Shown here: piece after piece, positions 44,594 through 52,594 of the stretch | Position numbering within the stretch: the first letter of the stretch is position 1 | Layout: each line of letters begins with the position of its first letter | DNA from: Mycobacterium kyorinense | GTDB taxonomy: Bacteria; Actinomycetota; Actinomycetes; Mycobacteriales; Mycobacteriaceae | Assembly: GCF_002101735.1 (NCBI RefSeq) | Contig: NZ_LQPE01000003.1 | Span: 1 to 64,000, forward strand | DNA: 64,000 bases | Reading direction: 5' to 3' | The notes under the pieces: model-generated | Told to the model about the DNA's origin: nothing | What the model saw: the letters and a program-made list of their open reading frames with translations, nothing else | The model's database searches: none | Position numbers and translations under genes: made by a program

Positions 44594-45526
44594 TTATGCA
44601 GCAGGAGAGCTGAGTTGAGGTTCACAGTTCACAGACCGCCTAACGGCGAAGTCTCCCTGTGCTGGTACCGCCCGCCCAGCGGCGATGTTGCGAGCCGCGT
44701 TCACGTCGGCGTTGCACGGCCCCGCTTTGCAGGCCACGCACGCGAAGACCGCTTGGCTCTTGCGGTTTTCGGGTGCGATATGTCCGCAGGCGGAGCATCG
44801 TTGCGACGTGTGCGCGGCCGGGACCCGTTGGAGGCGTCCCGCAGCTTTGTAATCAAGCCGGGCAACCAGCCAGCCCCACCCTTGACGATGGATTGCGCAG
44901 TTGAGGCCCCGTTTCTGCGCGACGCAGACACCTGGTTGCTCAGGCGTGCCGCGCGCAGAGCGGGTCATCGCCCGCACATTGAGGTTCTCCACTCGAATGG
45001 TGTCGAACCGGCGGGCAAGGTCGGTGCTTGTCTTTTCCACCCAGTCGCGTCGCCGGTCGGTTTCGCGGGCTTTGAGTTTGGCGATCGACAGTTTGGTGCG
45101 CGCTCGGCGGTTGGAGCCGGGCTGGGCGCGCGCGAGCCGTTGCTGCAGGCGCCGCAGCCGGGCCTGTTCACCCGGCGTCAGGCTGGGGGTGTGCAGCAGC
45201 TCTCCGGTGGACAGTGCAGCCGAGACCGTTACGCCGCGGTCGATGCCGACAACGCTGCCATCGCCGGCAAAGAAGTTCTGCATGGCTTGGGCGAAGTCGC
45301 GCAGCGCTTGTTGCTGCACAGTCTGCGATCCTGCCGCCAACCATTCGTATTCGGCGCGGATCTCGGTCAGCTGTGCCGACTGCTCTTTGTACCGCGGGGC
45401 GCGCCGTCCGGGCTGCCACATTTGTTGCTGCTCGACGGCGAGGTTCCAGACGAACCGGGCATGGCGGCAATGCTCCACCAACACCACCTCTTGGGCAGGT
45501 GTGGGCAACAACCGGAATCGAGACAT
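44594..45526 (-). CDS. tnpB: TnpB (OrfB) RNA-guided nuclease-type protein, internally deleted
   Basis: A 310-residue TnpB. The RuvC acidic residues are present: Asp96 (GIDRG), Glu180 (RVENLNVR) and Asp274 (CNADVNAARN), as is the zinc ribbon Cys244-Cys247...Cys263-Cys266. However mycobacterial relatives are about 90 residues longer: the stretch between ALRDFAQAMQNFFAG and DGSVVGIDRG is missing, joined cleanly in frame near residue 88 (about 45265). The lost part is the REC/WED-type nucleic-acid binding region, so the product is probably inactive as a guided nuclease. Start is ATG 45526 (MSRFRLLPTPAQEVV). Confidence 0.85.
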   Translation of the reverse strand: MSRFRLLPTPAQEVVLVEHCRHARFVWNLAVEQQQMWQPGRRAPRYKEQSAQLTEIRAEYEWLAAGSQTVQQQALRDFAQAMQNFFAGDGSVVGIDRGVTVSAALSTGELLHTPSLTPGEQARLRRLQQRLARAQPGSNRRARTKLSIAKLKARETDRRRDWVEKTSTDLARRFDTIRVENLNVRAMTRSARGTPEQPGVCVAQKRGLNCAIHRQGWGWLVARLDYKAAGRLQRVPAAHTSQRCSACGHIAPENRKSQAVFACVACKAGPCNADVNAARNIAAGRAVPAQGDFAVRRSVNCEPQLSSPAA

Positions 45527-45665
45527 ACCCGTAAGCTAGCCACCACCACCGACACCACTAGGGATCGCACTCCGGCGCAGACCGGGATCGGCGTTCCTCC
45601 CTGGCACAAATGCCTGGGGTTTCCCGGCCGAGGATGTCCGATGACGACGAGAAGCTGTGGCCGCG

Positions 45666-46373
45666 ATGGCTGACACCGAAAAACAACCGGCGCAGGCTGA
45701 CGACGCCAAGACGAAAGAGGACGCCCTCGCGCTGGCCGAGCAGGCCGAGGCCGAAGCCGCCGAAGCCGAAGCGCTGGCCGCCGCGGCGCGCGCCCGGGCG
45801 CGGGCCATTCGACTGCGCCGCGAGGCCGAGGCCGAAGCTAAGGCCGAGACACCGGCCGAAGCCCCAGCCGAGGACACCGAGGCCGAGACGACCGAAACCG
45901 ACGACGCCGCCCCCGAGCCGGCCGAACCCGCCGAGTCGCCTACTGCTACAGCGCCGCCCCGACGGTGGGCACGCATCACAGCCAGGGCGCTGGCTGTCGC
46001 CGCGATCATTGCGATCTGCGGTCTGCTCGGCGCCAGCGGATACATGATGTGGCACCACCACACCGTCGTTGCGCAACGGCAGCGGGATGCAGCGTTTGTC
46101 GCGGCGGCCCGGCAAGGCGTGGTCAACATGATGTCGCTGGACTTCCATAAAGCCAAGGAGGACGTCCAGCGGGTCATCGACAGCTCCACCGGCGAATTCC
46201 GTGACGACTTCCAAAAGCGCGCCGCCGATTTCACCTCGGTCGTCGAGCAGTCCAAGGTCGTCACCGAAGGTACGGCAAAGACAACCGGGATCGAATCGAC
46301 GGGTAAGGATTCCGCGGTCGTCCTGGTGCTGGCCAACGAACGCGTCACGAATTCCGCTGGCGCCAAAGAATAA
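45666..46373 (+). CDS. Mce-associated membrane protein, truncated by an in-frame stop
   Basis: A 235-residue protein: an N-terminal charged Ala/Glu-rich segment (about 90 residues, coiled-coil-like), a membrane helix ([22 protein letters not shown]), then an extracytoplasmic domain with [30 protein letters not shown] as in Rv0177/Rv1362c. The frame stops at TAA 46371 after GAKE, but reading on in the same frame gives PRSFRLRVTVARDGDQIKMS and then KVEFVL to a TGA at 46452, which is the family C-terminus. One base change would make this TAA. Start may also be GTG 45657. These proteins accompany Mce lipid importers; no mce gene is in the window. Confidence 0.78.
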   Translation: MADTEKQPAQADDAKTKEDALALAEQAEAEAAEAEALAAAARARARAIRLRREAEAEAKAETPAEAPAEDTEAETTETDDAAPEPAEPAESPTATAPPRRWARITARALAVAAIIAICGLLGASGYMMWHHHTVVAQRQRDAAFVAAARQGVVNMMSLDFHKAKEDVQRVIDSSTGEFRDDFQKRAADFTSVVEQSKVVTEGTAKTTGIESTGKDSAVVLVLANERVTNSAGAKE

Positions 46374-46450
46374 CCGCGGTCGTTCCGGTTGCGGGTCACC
46401 GTGGCCCGCGACGGCGATCAGATCAAGATGTCGAAAGTCGAGTTCGTGCT

Positions 46451-47077
46451 GTGAACGTGGACGACAAGACCGAGACAGAAAACGCCGACGAGACGCGCGA
46501 CGTCGAGCCCACCGAAGGTGTGGAGATCGACAAAGCCGCCGAGACCGACCAGGCGTCGCAGCCGCAGACCACAAGCCGCGGCAAGATCACGCTGCGGCTC
46601 AAAGTCGTTCCGGTCGTGTTGGTCCTGTTGCTGCTGGCCTCCGGCGGGCTGGCGGCATGGCTGTATTTCAAGCAGTACCGGCCCGACGAGCAGACCGACC
46701 ACGCCGCCGCGCAGGCGGCGGTCAACGCCGCAAAAGACGGCACCGTTGCGCTGCTCTCCTACAAACCAGACACCCTCGACCAGGATTTCGCGGCCGCCAA
46801 GTCACACCTCACCGGCGACTTCCTGAACTACTACGACGAATTCACCCGGCAGATCGTGACCCCGGCCGCCAAGGAGAAAGCGGTGACCACCGCCGCCCAG
46901 GTCGTGCAGGCAGCGGTGACGGAAATACACCCGAACTCGGCGGTCGTGCTGGTCTTCGTCAACCAGAGCACCGTCAGCAAGGACAGGCCCGACCCGTCGA
47001 TGGCTGCCAGCAGCGTGCTGGTGTCGATGACCAAAGTCGACGGCAAGTGGCTGATCACGAAATTCGAACCAGTCTAA
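46451..47077 (+). CDS. Mce-associated membrane protein
   Basis: A 208-residue protein with an acidic cytoplasmic N-terminus, one membrane helix (VVPVVLVLLLLASGGLAAWLYF) and an extracytoplasmic domain containing AAVNAAKDGTVALLSYKPDTLDQDFAAAKSHLTGDFLNYY in pieces typical of the family, ending VDGKWLITKFEPV. It is the partner of the preceding protein; GTG 46451 overlaps that gene's original TGA as GTGA, evidence that the upstream reading frame once ran to 46454. Likely stabilises or links Mce complexes. Confidence 0.83.
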   Translation: MNVDDKTETENADETRDVEPTEGVEIDKAAETDQASQPQTTSRGKITLRLKVVPVVLVLLLLASGGLAAWLYFKQYRPDEQTDHAAAQAAVNAAKDGTVALLSYKPDTLDQDFAAAKSHLTGDFLNYYDEFTRQIVTPAAKEKAVTTAAQVVQAAVTEIHPNSAVVLVFVNQSTVSKDRPDPSMAASSVLVSMTKVDGKWLITKFEPV

Positions 47078-47225
47078 TAAGCCAGCTCTGAATTCCCGGC
47101 CGCGGCAAGGACTTCGGCCATGCTTCGACGTGCCGCACGGCCGTCGTTGGGCTACGTTGCTATTTATACTATGATAGCGATGTTCGGTCCTGCTGGACCC
47201 CACCGGCTGCTCAGGAAGGATGCTG

Positions 47226-48419
47226 ATGGCAATCAGCACCGTTACTCTCGACTTCACCGGCCAAACCAGCCCCTATCCGTTCTTCGAGTACAAGCGGCGC
47301 ACCGAACCGGTCTGGCATGGTTCACTCACTGACCAGTCGCAGCTACCGGACGAGCTCAAGCCCACCGACGAATGGGTGTTGTTCGGCTACGACGACGTCT
47401 TCCACGCTTTCCGCGACGACCGGGTCTTCAGCTCGCACGGCTACGACCAGACCATCGGCCTGGTGATCGGGCACACGATCCTGGCAATGGGCGGCAAGGA
47501 GCATCACGATCACCGCAACTTGGTGGCCAAGGCATTTCGCGCCACCGCGCTGGAGCGCTGGGAACCGGCCGTGATCGGGCCGGTCTGCAATCAGCTGGTC
47601 GACGAGATCAAGCACGACGGCGCAGCCGATTTGGTCCAGGCCGTCACGTTCGAATTCCCCACCCGCGTGGCCGCGACGCTGCTCGGGCTGCCGCGCGAAG
47701 ACCTCGACCTGTTCCGCCGGTTGTCGTTCGACCTCATCTCGATCCCGGTCGACATCGAGGCCGGGCTCAAGGCGTCGATCGACCTCTACGACTACTTCCT
47801 CGACCAGGTCGAGCAACGACGGCGCAAACTCACCGACGACATCATCGGCGACCTGGTCAGCGCCGAAATCGACGGCGAGAAGCTGACCGACGACGCCATC
47901 ATCTCCTTTCTGCGGCTGCTGTTGCCCGCTGGCCTGGAAACCACCTATCGTTCGTCGGGAAACCTGCTGTATCTCTTGTTGACCCATCCCGAGCAGTTGG
48001 CGATGGTCTACCGGGACCGCAGCCTGATCCCCGCGGCGATCGAAGAGGGACTGCGGTATGAAACACCGCTGACCAATGTCCCGCGCACCACCACCGAAGA
48101 CGTCGAAATCGGCGGGCAGACAATCCCTTCCGGGGCGCAGGTCGATTTGTGCATGGGATCGGCCAACCGTGACGAAAGCCGTTGGATTGATCCCAACACC
48201 TTCGACATCCTCCGGCCCCGGCAGGCGCACCTGGCTTTCGCCGGCGGTATCCACATGTGCCTCGGCATGCACCTGGCCCGGCTGGAAACCCGGATCATGT
48301 TGAACAGTTTGTTCGACCGGGTCGCGAGTCTGGAGCTGACGCCCGACGACGCCAAGATCGTCGGCCTCACGTTCCGCTCCCCCAACAAACTTCGGGTCAC
48401 CTTCACACCGGTGTCATGA
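47226..48419 (+). CDS. Cytochrome P450
   Basis: A 397-residue soluble P450. The I-helix oxygen-binding motif is AGLETT (the acidic residue is Glu), the K-helix ExxR is EEGLRYETP, and the haem-binding loop FAGGIHMCLGMHLARLE has its cysteine in place. ATG 47226 follows AGGAAGG at six bases; ATG 47220 is in frame but too close. It is coupled by ATGA to an alcohol dehydrogenase, so the pair may hydroxylate a substrate and then oxidise the alcohol. Family number cannot be given. Confidence 0.9.
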   Translation: MAISTVTLDFTGQTSPYPFFEYKRRTEPVWHGSLTDQSQLPDELKPTDEWVLFGYDDVFHAFRDDRVFSSHGYDQTIGLVIGHTILAMGGKEHHDHRNLVAKAFRATALERWEPAVIGPVCNQLVDEIKHDGAADLVQAVTFEFPTRVAATLLGLPREDLDLFRRLSFDLISIPVDIEAGLKASIDLYDYFLDQVEQRRRKLTDDIIGDLVSAEIDGEKLTDDAIISFLRLLLPAGLETTYRSSGNLLYLLLTHPEQLAMVYRDRSLIPAAIEEGLRYETPLTNVPRTTTEDVEIGGQTIPSGAQVDLCMGSANRDESRWIDPNTFDILRPRQAHLAFAGGIHMCLGMHLARLETRIMLNSLFDRVASLELTPDDAKIVGLTFRSPNKLRVTFTPVS

Positions 48420-49573
48420 GAAGCCGCGCGGCGATCCTGCACGACGTCGGAGGCCCGTGGTCTGTCGAGGAATTCGAGCTCGACCCACCGCGCGCCGGTG
48501 AGGTTCTGGTCGAGATGGCCGCCGCCGGACTCTGCCATTCCGACGACCACATCCTCAAGGGCGACATGTCGGCGCCCAACGAAGTGCTGCGCTCGCTCGG
48601 GTTGCCGACCATGTTCCCGACGATCGGCGGCCACGAAGGTTCCGGAATCGTCCGCGAGGTCGGCGACGGCGTCACCGAATTCGCTCCCGGCGATCATGTG
48701 GTGACTTCGTTCGTCGCCGTGTGTGGGCAATGTCGTTGGTGCGCAACCGGCATGGAATATCTGTGTGACGCGGGCATCGGCACGCTGACGCCGGGGATGC
48801 CGACCGACGGGACGTTTCGCCACCACACTTCTGAGGGCAAGTCCTTGGGCCATATTTCCAAGATCGGCGCGTTCGCCGAACACACGGTGGTGGCGGCGGA
48901 TTCACTGGTCAAGATCGAACCCGAGCTGTCGCTTGTGCCCGCCGCGCTGCTGGCATGCGCCATTCCCACCGGCTACGGGTCTGCGGTCAACCGCGGCGGG
49001 GTCCGCGGCGGCGACACCGTCGTCGTGATCGGCGCCGGCGGCATCGGCACCGGCGCGATCCAGGGCGCCCGCATCAACGGCGCCGCGCAGATCGTCGCCG
49101 TCGACCCGGTGGAATTCAAGCAGAAGTCGGCGTTGCGGTTCGGCGCGACGCACAGCGCGGCGAACGCCGCCGAAGCGCTGGATCTGGTGCGCGACTTGAC
49201 CTATGGGGTGATGGCCGACGCCGTGGTGGTCTCGCCGTCGCTGATCACCCCCGATGACGTTCGCGACGCGCTGAAGCTGACCCGCAAGGGCGGCACCTGT
49301 GTGCTCACCGGTATGACGTCGCAGCTGACCCACTCGGTCAAACTGAACCTGCAGGATTTCATCCTGATGAACAAGACGTTGGCCGGCACCGTGTTCGGGT
49401 CCTGCAACCCGAGGGCCGATGTCGTCCGGCTGGCGCGGCTCTACCAGACCAGTCAGCTGATGCTCGACGAGATGATCACGCGGCGCTACCGTCTCGACGA
49501 CGTCAACGACGCCTACGCCGATCTGCTCAACGGTGAGATCATCCGCGGCGTCATCGATTTCGGGATCAGCTGA
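48416..49573 (+). CDS. Zinc-dependent (NDMA/mycothiol-type) alcohol dehydrogenase
   Basis: A 385-residue medium-chain dehydrogenase. Catalytic zinc ligands are in GLCHSDDH and GGHEGSG, the structural zinc site is CGQCRWCATGMEYLC, and VVVIGAGGIGTGAIQGA binds NAD. The TFRHHTSEGKSLGHISKIGAFAEHTVV region is typical of the actinobacterial NDMA-dependent group in which NAD stays bound. ATG 48416 overlaps the P450 stop. Converges on vapC with 7 bp between. Confidence 0.92.
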   Translation: MRSRAAILHDVGGPWSVEEFELDPPRAGEVLVEMAAAGLCHSDDHILKGDMSAPNEVLRSLGLPTMFPTIGGHEGSGIVREVGDGVTEFAPGDHVVTSFVAVCGQCRWCATGMEYLCDAGIGTLTPGMPTDGTFRHHTSEGKSLGHISKIGAFAEHTVVAADSLVKIEPELSLVPAALLACAIPTGYGSAVNRGGVRGGDTVVVIGAGGIGTGAIQGARINGAAQIVAVDPVEFKQKSALRFGATHSAANAAEALDLVRDLTYGVMADAVVVSPSLITPDDVRDALKLTRKGGTCVLTGMTSQLTHSVKLNLQDFILMNKTLAGTVFGSCNPRADVVRLARLYQTSQLMLDEMITRRYRLDDVNDAYADLLNGEIIRGVIDFGIS

Positions 49574-49580
49574 ACCGCGG

Positions 49581-50003
49581 CTAAAAGGTCCCTCGCGGTA
49601 GTACCCATTGGTGCTGGAACCTCAATACCGTTGCGGCTGTCTCGAAGTCGGCGTCGTAGTGAACAACGGTGAGCCGGTGCGCTGCGGCCAGGACGGCAGT
49701 GAGTAGGTCGGCCATGCCGACAGCTCGATGTTGGCTGGTTCGTGCCAGGACTCGCTGTGCGCCCAGTGCTGTTTGCCAATGCTCGTCGTTGGTCGGGAGA
49801 TACTCGTACGCGACGCGCCGGTCCGCCCAGAGCTGTTCGTATTCGGCCGGCCCGCGTGCACTGTAGAGCGCTTCGGCATCCAGCGATGCTGTTGTCGCGA
49901 CCAAGCCGCCTTCGATCAGCGGCCGCAGGCGGCGAGACACCTCTGGATGGCGCATTCTCGCTGCCGCACTGGTGTCGATCAAATACTGCGCGATCAGCGC
50001 CAC
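49581..50003 (-). CDS. vapC: VapC-type PIN-domain toxin
   Basis: A 140-residue PIN-domain RNase. The acidic residues are seen in QYLIDTSAAARM, LDAEALYSAR, GMADLLTAVLAAA and HYDADFETAA. VapC toxins cut tRNA or rRNA and are held in check by VapB. GTG 50003 overlaps the end of vapB by 10 bp, the usual arrangement; the longer frame to 50060 overlaps more and lacks support. Confidence 0.88.
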   Translation of the reverse strand: MALIAQYLIDTSAAARMRHPEVSRRLRPLIEGGLVATTASLDAEALYSARGPAEYEQLWADRRVAYEYLPTNDEHWQTALGAQRVLARTSQHRAVGMADLLTAVLAAAHRLTVVHYDADFETAATVLRFQHQWVLPRGTF

Positions 50004-50200
50004 ACTTCGCCGCGCCCTTCTGGGCCGGCCATGCTCTCCAGCCCACCCTGCTCGAGCCATTCGATCTGGCGCGCCCGCGCGGACCGGGCTGCCGCTTGCT
50101 GCAGGGCGATTCGCACAGTGTCTGAGACACCCGTGGTGTTTAGTTCACTCTGTGCCGCGGCAAGAAGGTCGTCGTCAAGGTCAATCAATCTCTTGGTCAT
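49994..50200 (-). CDS. vapB: VapB-type antitoxin
   Basis: A 68-residue antitoxin starting MTKRLIDLDDDLLAAAQ, the ribbon-helix-helix pattern of VapB proteins that are active as autoregulators; the C-terminal half (RQIEWLEQGGLESM) would bind the toxin. ATG 50200 has GGAGG ten bases upstream; an in-frame GTG at 50209 sits too close to that site. The operon operator lies at 50222-50251. Confidence 0.85.
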   Translation of the reverse strand: MTKRLIDLDDDLLAAAQSELNTTGVSDTVRIALQQAAARSARARQIEWLEQGGLESMAGPEGRGEVWR

Positions 50201-50221
50201 GGAGCCCACCCCTCCGGTGGA

Positions 50222-50251
50222 ATATATACATGTACTCGAACCAGTATATAT
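50222..50251 (-). promoter_or_regulatory. vapBC promoter/operator with long inverted repeat
   Basis: ATATATAC (50222-50229) and GTATATAT (50244-50251) are exact inverted copies 14 bases apart, and TACATGTA (50227-50234) is a second small palindrome inside. The AT-rich block stands out from its GC-rich surroundings and lies 22 bp before vapB, where VapBC autoregulation acts. Confidence 0.65.
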
Positions 50252-50269
50252 CGGGTGTGGTCCACCCCG

Positions 50270-52582
50270 TCACGCCAACTCGAGCCTGATCACGATCGCC
50301 TTGGACACCGGGGTATTCGATTTGGCCGCAACGTGATCCAATGCCACCAACCCGTTGGTCTCCGGATAGTAGGCGGCGGCGTTGCCGACCGGCGTGGAGT
50401 ACTCGACCACCATGAAGTCCTTGGCCCGCCGCTCTTGGACGGCGCCGCGGCTGTCGGTGAACTCCGACACCAGATCGACGCGGTCTCCGGCTCGTAACCC
50501 GAACTTCGCGATGTCGGCCGGGTTGACGAACACCACCCGCCGGCCGCCCTTGACGCCGCGGTAGCGGTCGTCGAGGCCGTAGATGGTGGTGTTGTACTGG
50601 TCGTGGCTGCGCAGCGTTTGCAGCACCAGCCGTCCCTCCGGCACCGGCACCCACTGCAGCGGGTTGACCGCGAAGTTGGCTTTGCCTGTGCTGGTGGGGA
50701 ATTCGCGGGAATCGCGCGGCGGGTGGGGCAGCTGGAACCCGTCGGGTTGGCGAACTCTGGTGTTGTAGTCTCCGCAGCCGGGCACGACGGCGGCGATCGC
50801 GTCGCGGATGGCGTCGTAGTCGTTGTTGAACCGCTCCCACGGCACCGGGTGCTGCGGGCCCAGCAGGGCGCGGGCCAGCTGGCAGATGATCGCGACCTCG
50901 CTGCGCACCTGATCGCTGGGCGGATGCAGGCTGCCCCGCGACAGGTGCACCATCGACATCGAATCCTCAACGGACACCTGCTGTTTGCGGCCGCCCTGGA
51001 TGTCGCGGTCGGTGCGGCCCAGCGACGGCAGGATCAGCGCCGTGGACCCGTGCACCACGTGGCTGCGGTTGAGTTTGGTCGACACCTGCACGGTCAGCGA
51101 GCAGCTGCGCAGCGCGGCCTCGGTCACCGCGGTATCCGGTGTCGCAGAAGCGAAGTTGCCGCCCATGCCCATGAACACCTTGGCCCGCCCGTCGCGCATC
51201 GCGCGGATCGCATCGACCGTGTCCAGGCCGTGCCTGCGTGGGCTGACGATGCCGAACCGCGCGTCGAGCGCCGCCAGGAACGACTCGGGCATCTTCTCCC
51301 AGATGCCCATCGTGCGGTCGCCCTGCACGTTGGAGTGTCCGCGCACCGGACACAGGCCGGCGCCCGGCTTGCCGATCATGCCGCGCATCAACAGCACGTT
51401 GGCGATCTCCGAAATCATCGGCACCGCATGCCGATGCTGGGTCAGCCCCATCGCCCAGCACGCGACCGTGCGCCGCGAGGCCGCCAGCATGGTCGCGACG
51501 CGCTCCAGCTGCTCGCGCGAAATGCCGGTCGCTTCTAGCACGGTGTCGAGGTCGACGGCGCGGGCATGGGCCTCGTATTCGGCGAAATTCGAGCAGTGCG
51601 CGGCAATGAAGTCGCGGTCCACCACACTGCCCGGCGCGCGGTCGTCGGCCTCCAGCAGCAGCCGGCCCAACCCCGCGAACAACGCCATGTCGCCACCGAG
51701 GCGGATCTGGACGAACTCGTCGGCGATCGGCACGCCGCGCCCGATCACGCCGTGTACCTTTTGCGGGTCCTTGAACCGGATCAGCCCCGCCTCGGGCAGC
51801 GGGTTGACCGCAATGATCTTGGCGCCGTTGGCTTTTGCCTTCTCCAGCACCGACAGCATCCGTGGATGGTTGGTGCCCGGGTTCTGGCCGGCGATGATGA
51901 TCAGGTCGGCCAGCGTGACGTCCTCGACGGTCACCGACCCCTTGCCCACACCGATCGCGTCGACCAGGGCGGCGCCCGAGGACTCATGGCACATGTTGGA
52001 GCAGTCCGGCAGGTTGTTAGTCCCGAAGCTGCGCACCATCAACTGGTAGACGAACGCCGCCTCGTTGCTGGTGCGCCCGGACGTGTAGAAGACCGCCTCG
52101 TCGGGGTTGTCGAGCCCGCGCAGTTCGTCGGCGATCAGCCGGTAGGCGTCGTCCCAGGCGATGGGGCGGTAATGGGTGTCGCCGGGGCGTAGGACCATCG
52201 GCTCAGCGAGCCGGCCCTGCTGGCTCAGCCAATGCTCCGGGCGCGCCTCAAGGTCGGCGATGGAATGCCGGGCGAAGAAGTCGGCGGTGACCACGCGCTT
52301 GGTGGCCTCTTCGGCGACCGCCTTGGCCCCGTTCTCGCAGAATTCGGCGAGCTTGCGGCCGCCCTGCTCCTCCGGCCAAGCGCAGCCCGGGCAGTCGAAC
52401 CCGTGCCGCTGGTTCACCCGCGCCAGCGCCGCCGCCGTGCGGACGGCGCCCATCGAGGCCAGCCCGCGCTGCAGCGACACCAGCACCGCCTTGACGCCGG
52501 CGGCCCCGCGTTTTGGTCCAGCCGCCACCACCGCGTGCTCGTCGTAGCGAACCTCGACGTCGCGATCCTTCACGACGTCCAT
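50270..52582 (-). CDS. fdhF: FdhF-like molybdopterin oxidoreductase (Rv2900c/YdeP type)
   Basis: A 770-residue protein of the FdhF/YdeP group. CPGCAWPEE near residue 64 and the later FCENG supply cysteines near the N-terminus; VFYTSGRTSNEAAFVYQLMVR and CSNMCHESSGAAL, AGQNPGTNHPRML and GHSNVQGDRTMGIWEKM belong to the bis-MGD binding folds; the C-terminal molydopterin-dinucleotide domain ends with SNTPVSKAIVIRLELA. Often called formate dehydrogenase alpha subunit, but the true substrate of this soluble group is not established. No FdhD or electron-transfer subunit is adjacent. The upstream P450 ends 12 bp away and reads in the same direction. Confidence 0.88.
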   Translation of the reverse strand: MDVVKDRDVEVRYDEHAVVAAGPKRGAAGVKAVLVSLQRGLASMGAVRTAAALARVNQRHGFDCPGCAWPEEQGGRKLAEFCENGAKAVAEEATKRVVTADFFARHSIADLEARPEHWLSQQGRLAEPMVLRPGDTHYRPIAWDDAYRLIADELRGLDNPDEAVFYTSGRTSNEAAFVYQLMVRSFGTNNLPDCSNMCHESSGAALVDAIGVGKGSVTVEDVTLADLIIIAGQNPGTNHPRMLSVLEKAKANGAKIIAVNPLPEAGLIRFKDPQKVHGVIGRGVPIADEFVQIRLGGDMALFAGLGRLLLEADDRAPGSVVDRDFIAAHCSNFAEYEAHARAVDLDTVLEATGISREQLERVATMLAASRRTVACWAMGLTQHRHAVPMISEIANVLLMRGMIGKPGAGLCPVRGHSNVQGDRTMGIWEKMPESFLAALDARFGIVSPRRHGLDTVDAIRAMRDGRAKVFMGMGGNFASATPDTAVTEAALRSCSLTVQVSTKLNRSHVVHGSTALILPSLGRTDRDIQGGRKQQVSVEDSMSMVHLSRGSLHPPSDQVRSEVAIICQLARALLGPQHPVPWERFNNDYDAIRDAIAAVVPGCGDYNTRVRQPDGFQLPHPPRDSREFPTSTGKANFAVNPLQWVPVPEGRLVLQTLRSHDQYNTTIYGLDDRYRGVKGGRRVVFVNPADIAKFGLRAGDRVDLVSEFTDSRGAVQERRAKDFMVVEYSTPVGNAAAYYPETNGLVALDHVAAKSNTPVSKAIVIRLELA

Positions 52583-52594
52583 CTTGCCCGACGG

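Larger units (their letters stand above)
44541..45526 (-). mobile_element. Isolated TnpB-only element of the IS200/IS605 family
   Basis: The element holds only tnpB and a right-end hairpin; no TnpA Y1 transposase or serine recombinase lies beside it. The left boundary could not be placed and is set at the tnpB start. It has inserted between a fadE gene and two Mce-associated genes. Confidence 0.6.

Noticed and set aside
43602..44618. 338-residue plus-strand open frame
   Set aside because: Antisense to a clear acyl-CoA dehydrogenase.
45610..46047. Frame starting [12 protein letters not shown] near 45634, ahead of the Mce-associated gene
   Set aside because: Turns to Pro/Arg-rich noise at once; the Mce-associated frame has a membrane helix and family motifs.
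47157..47180. Small dyad CTATGATAG and GCTAT/ATAGC ahead of the P450 at 47226
   Set aside because: Arms are short and AT-rich promoter sequence gives such dyads by chance; not listed as an operator.
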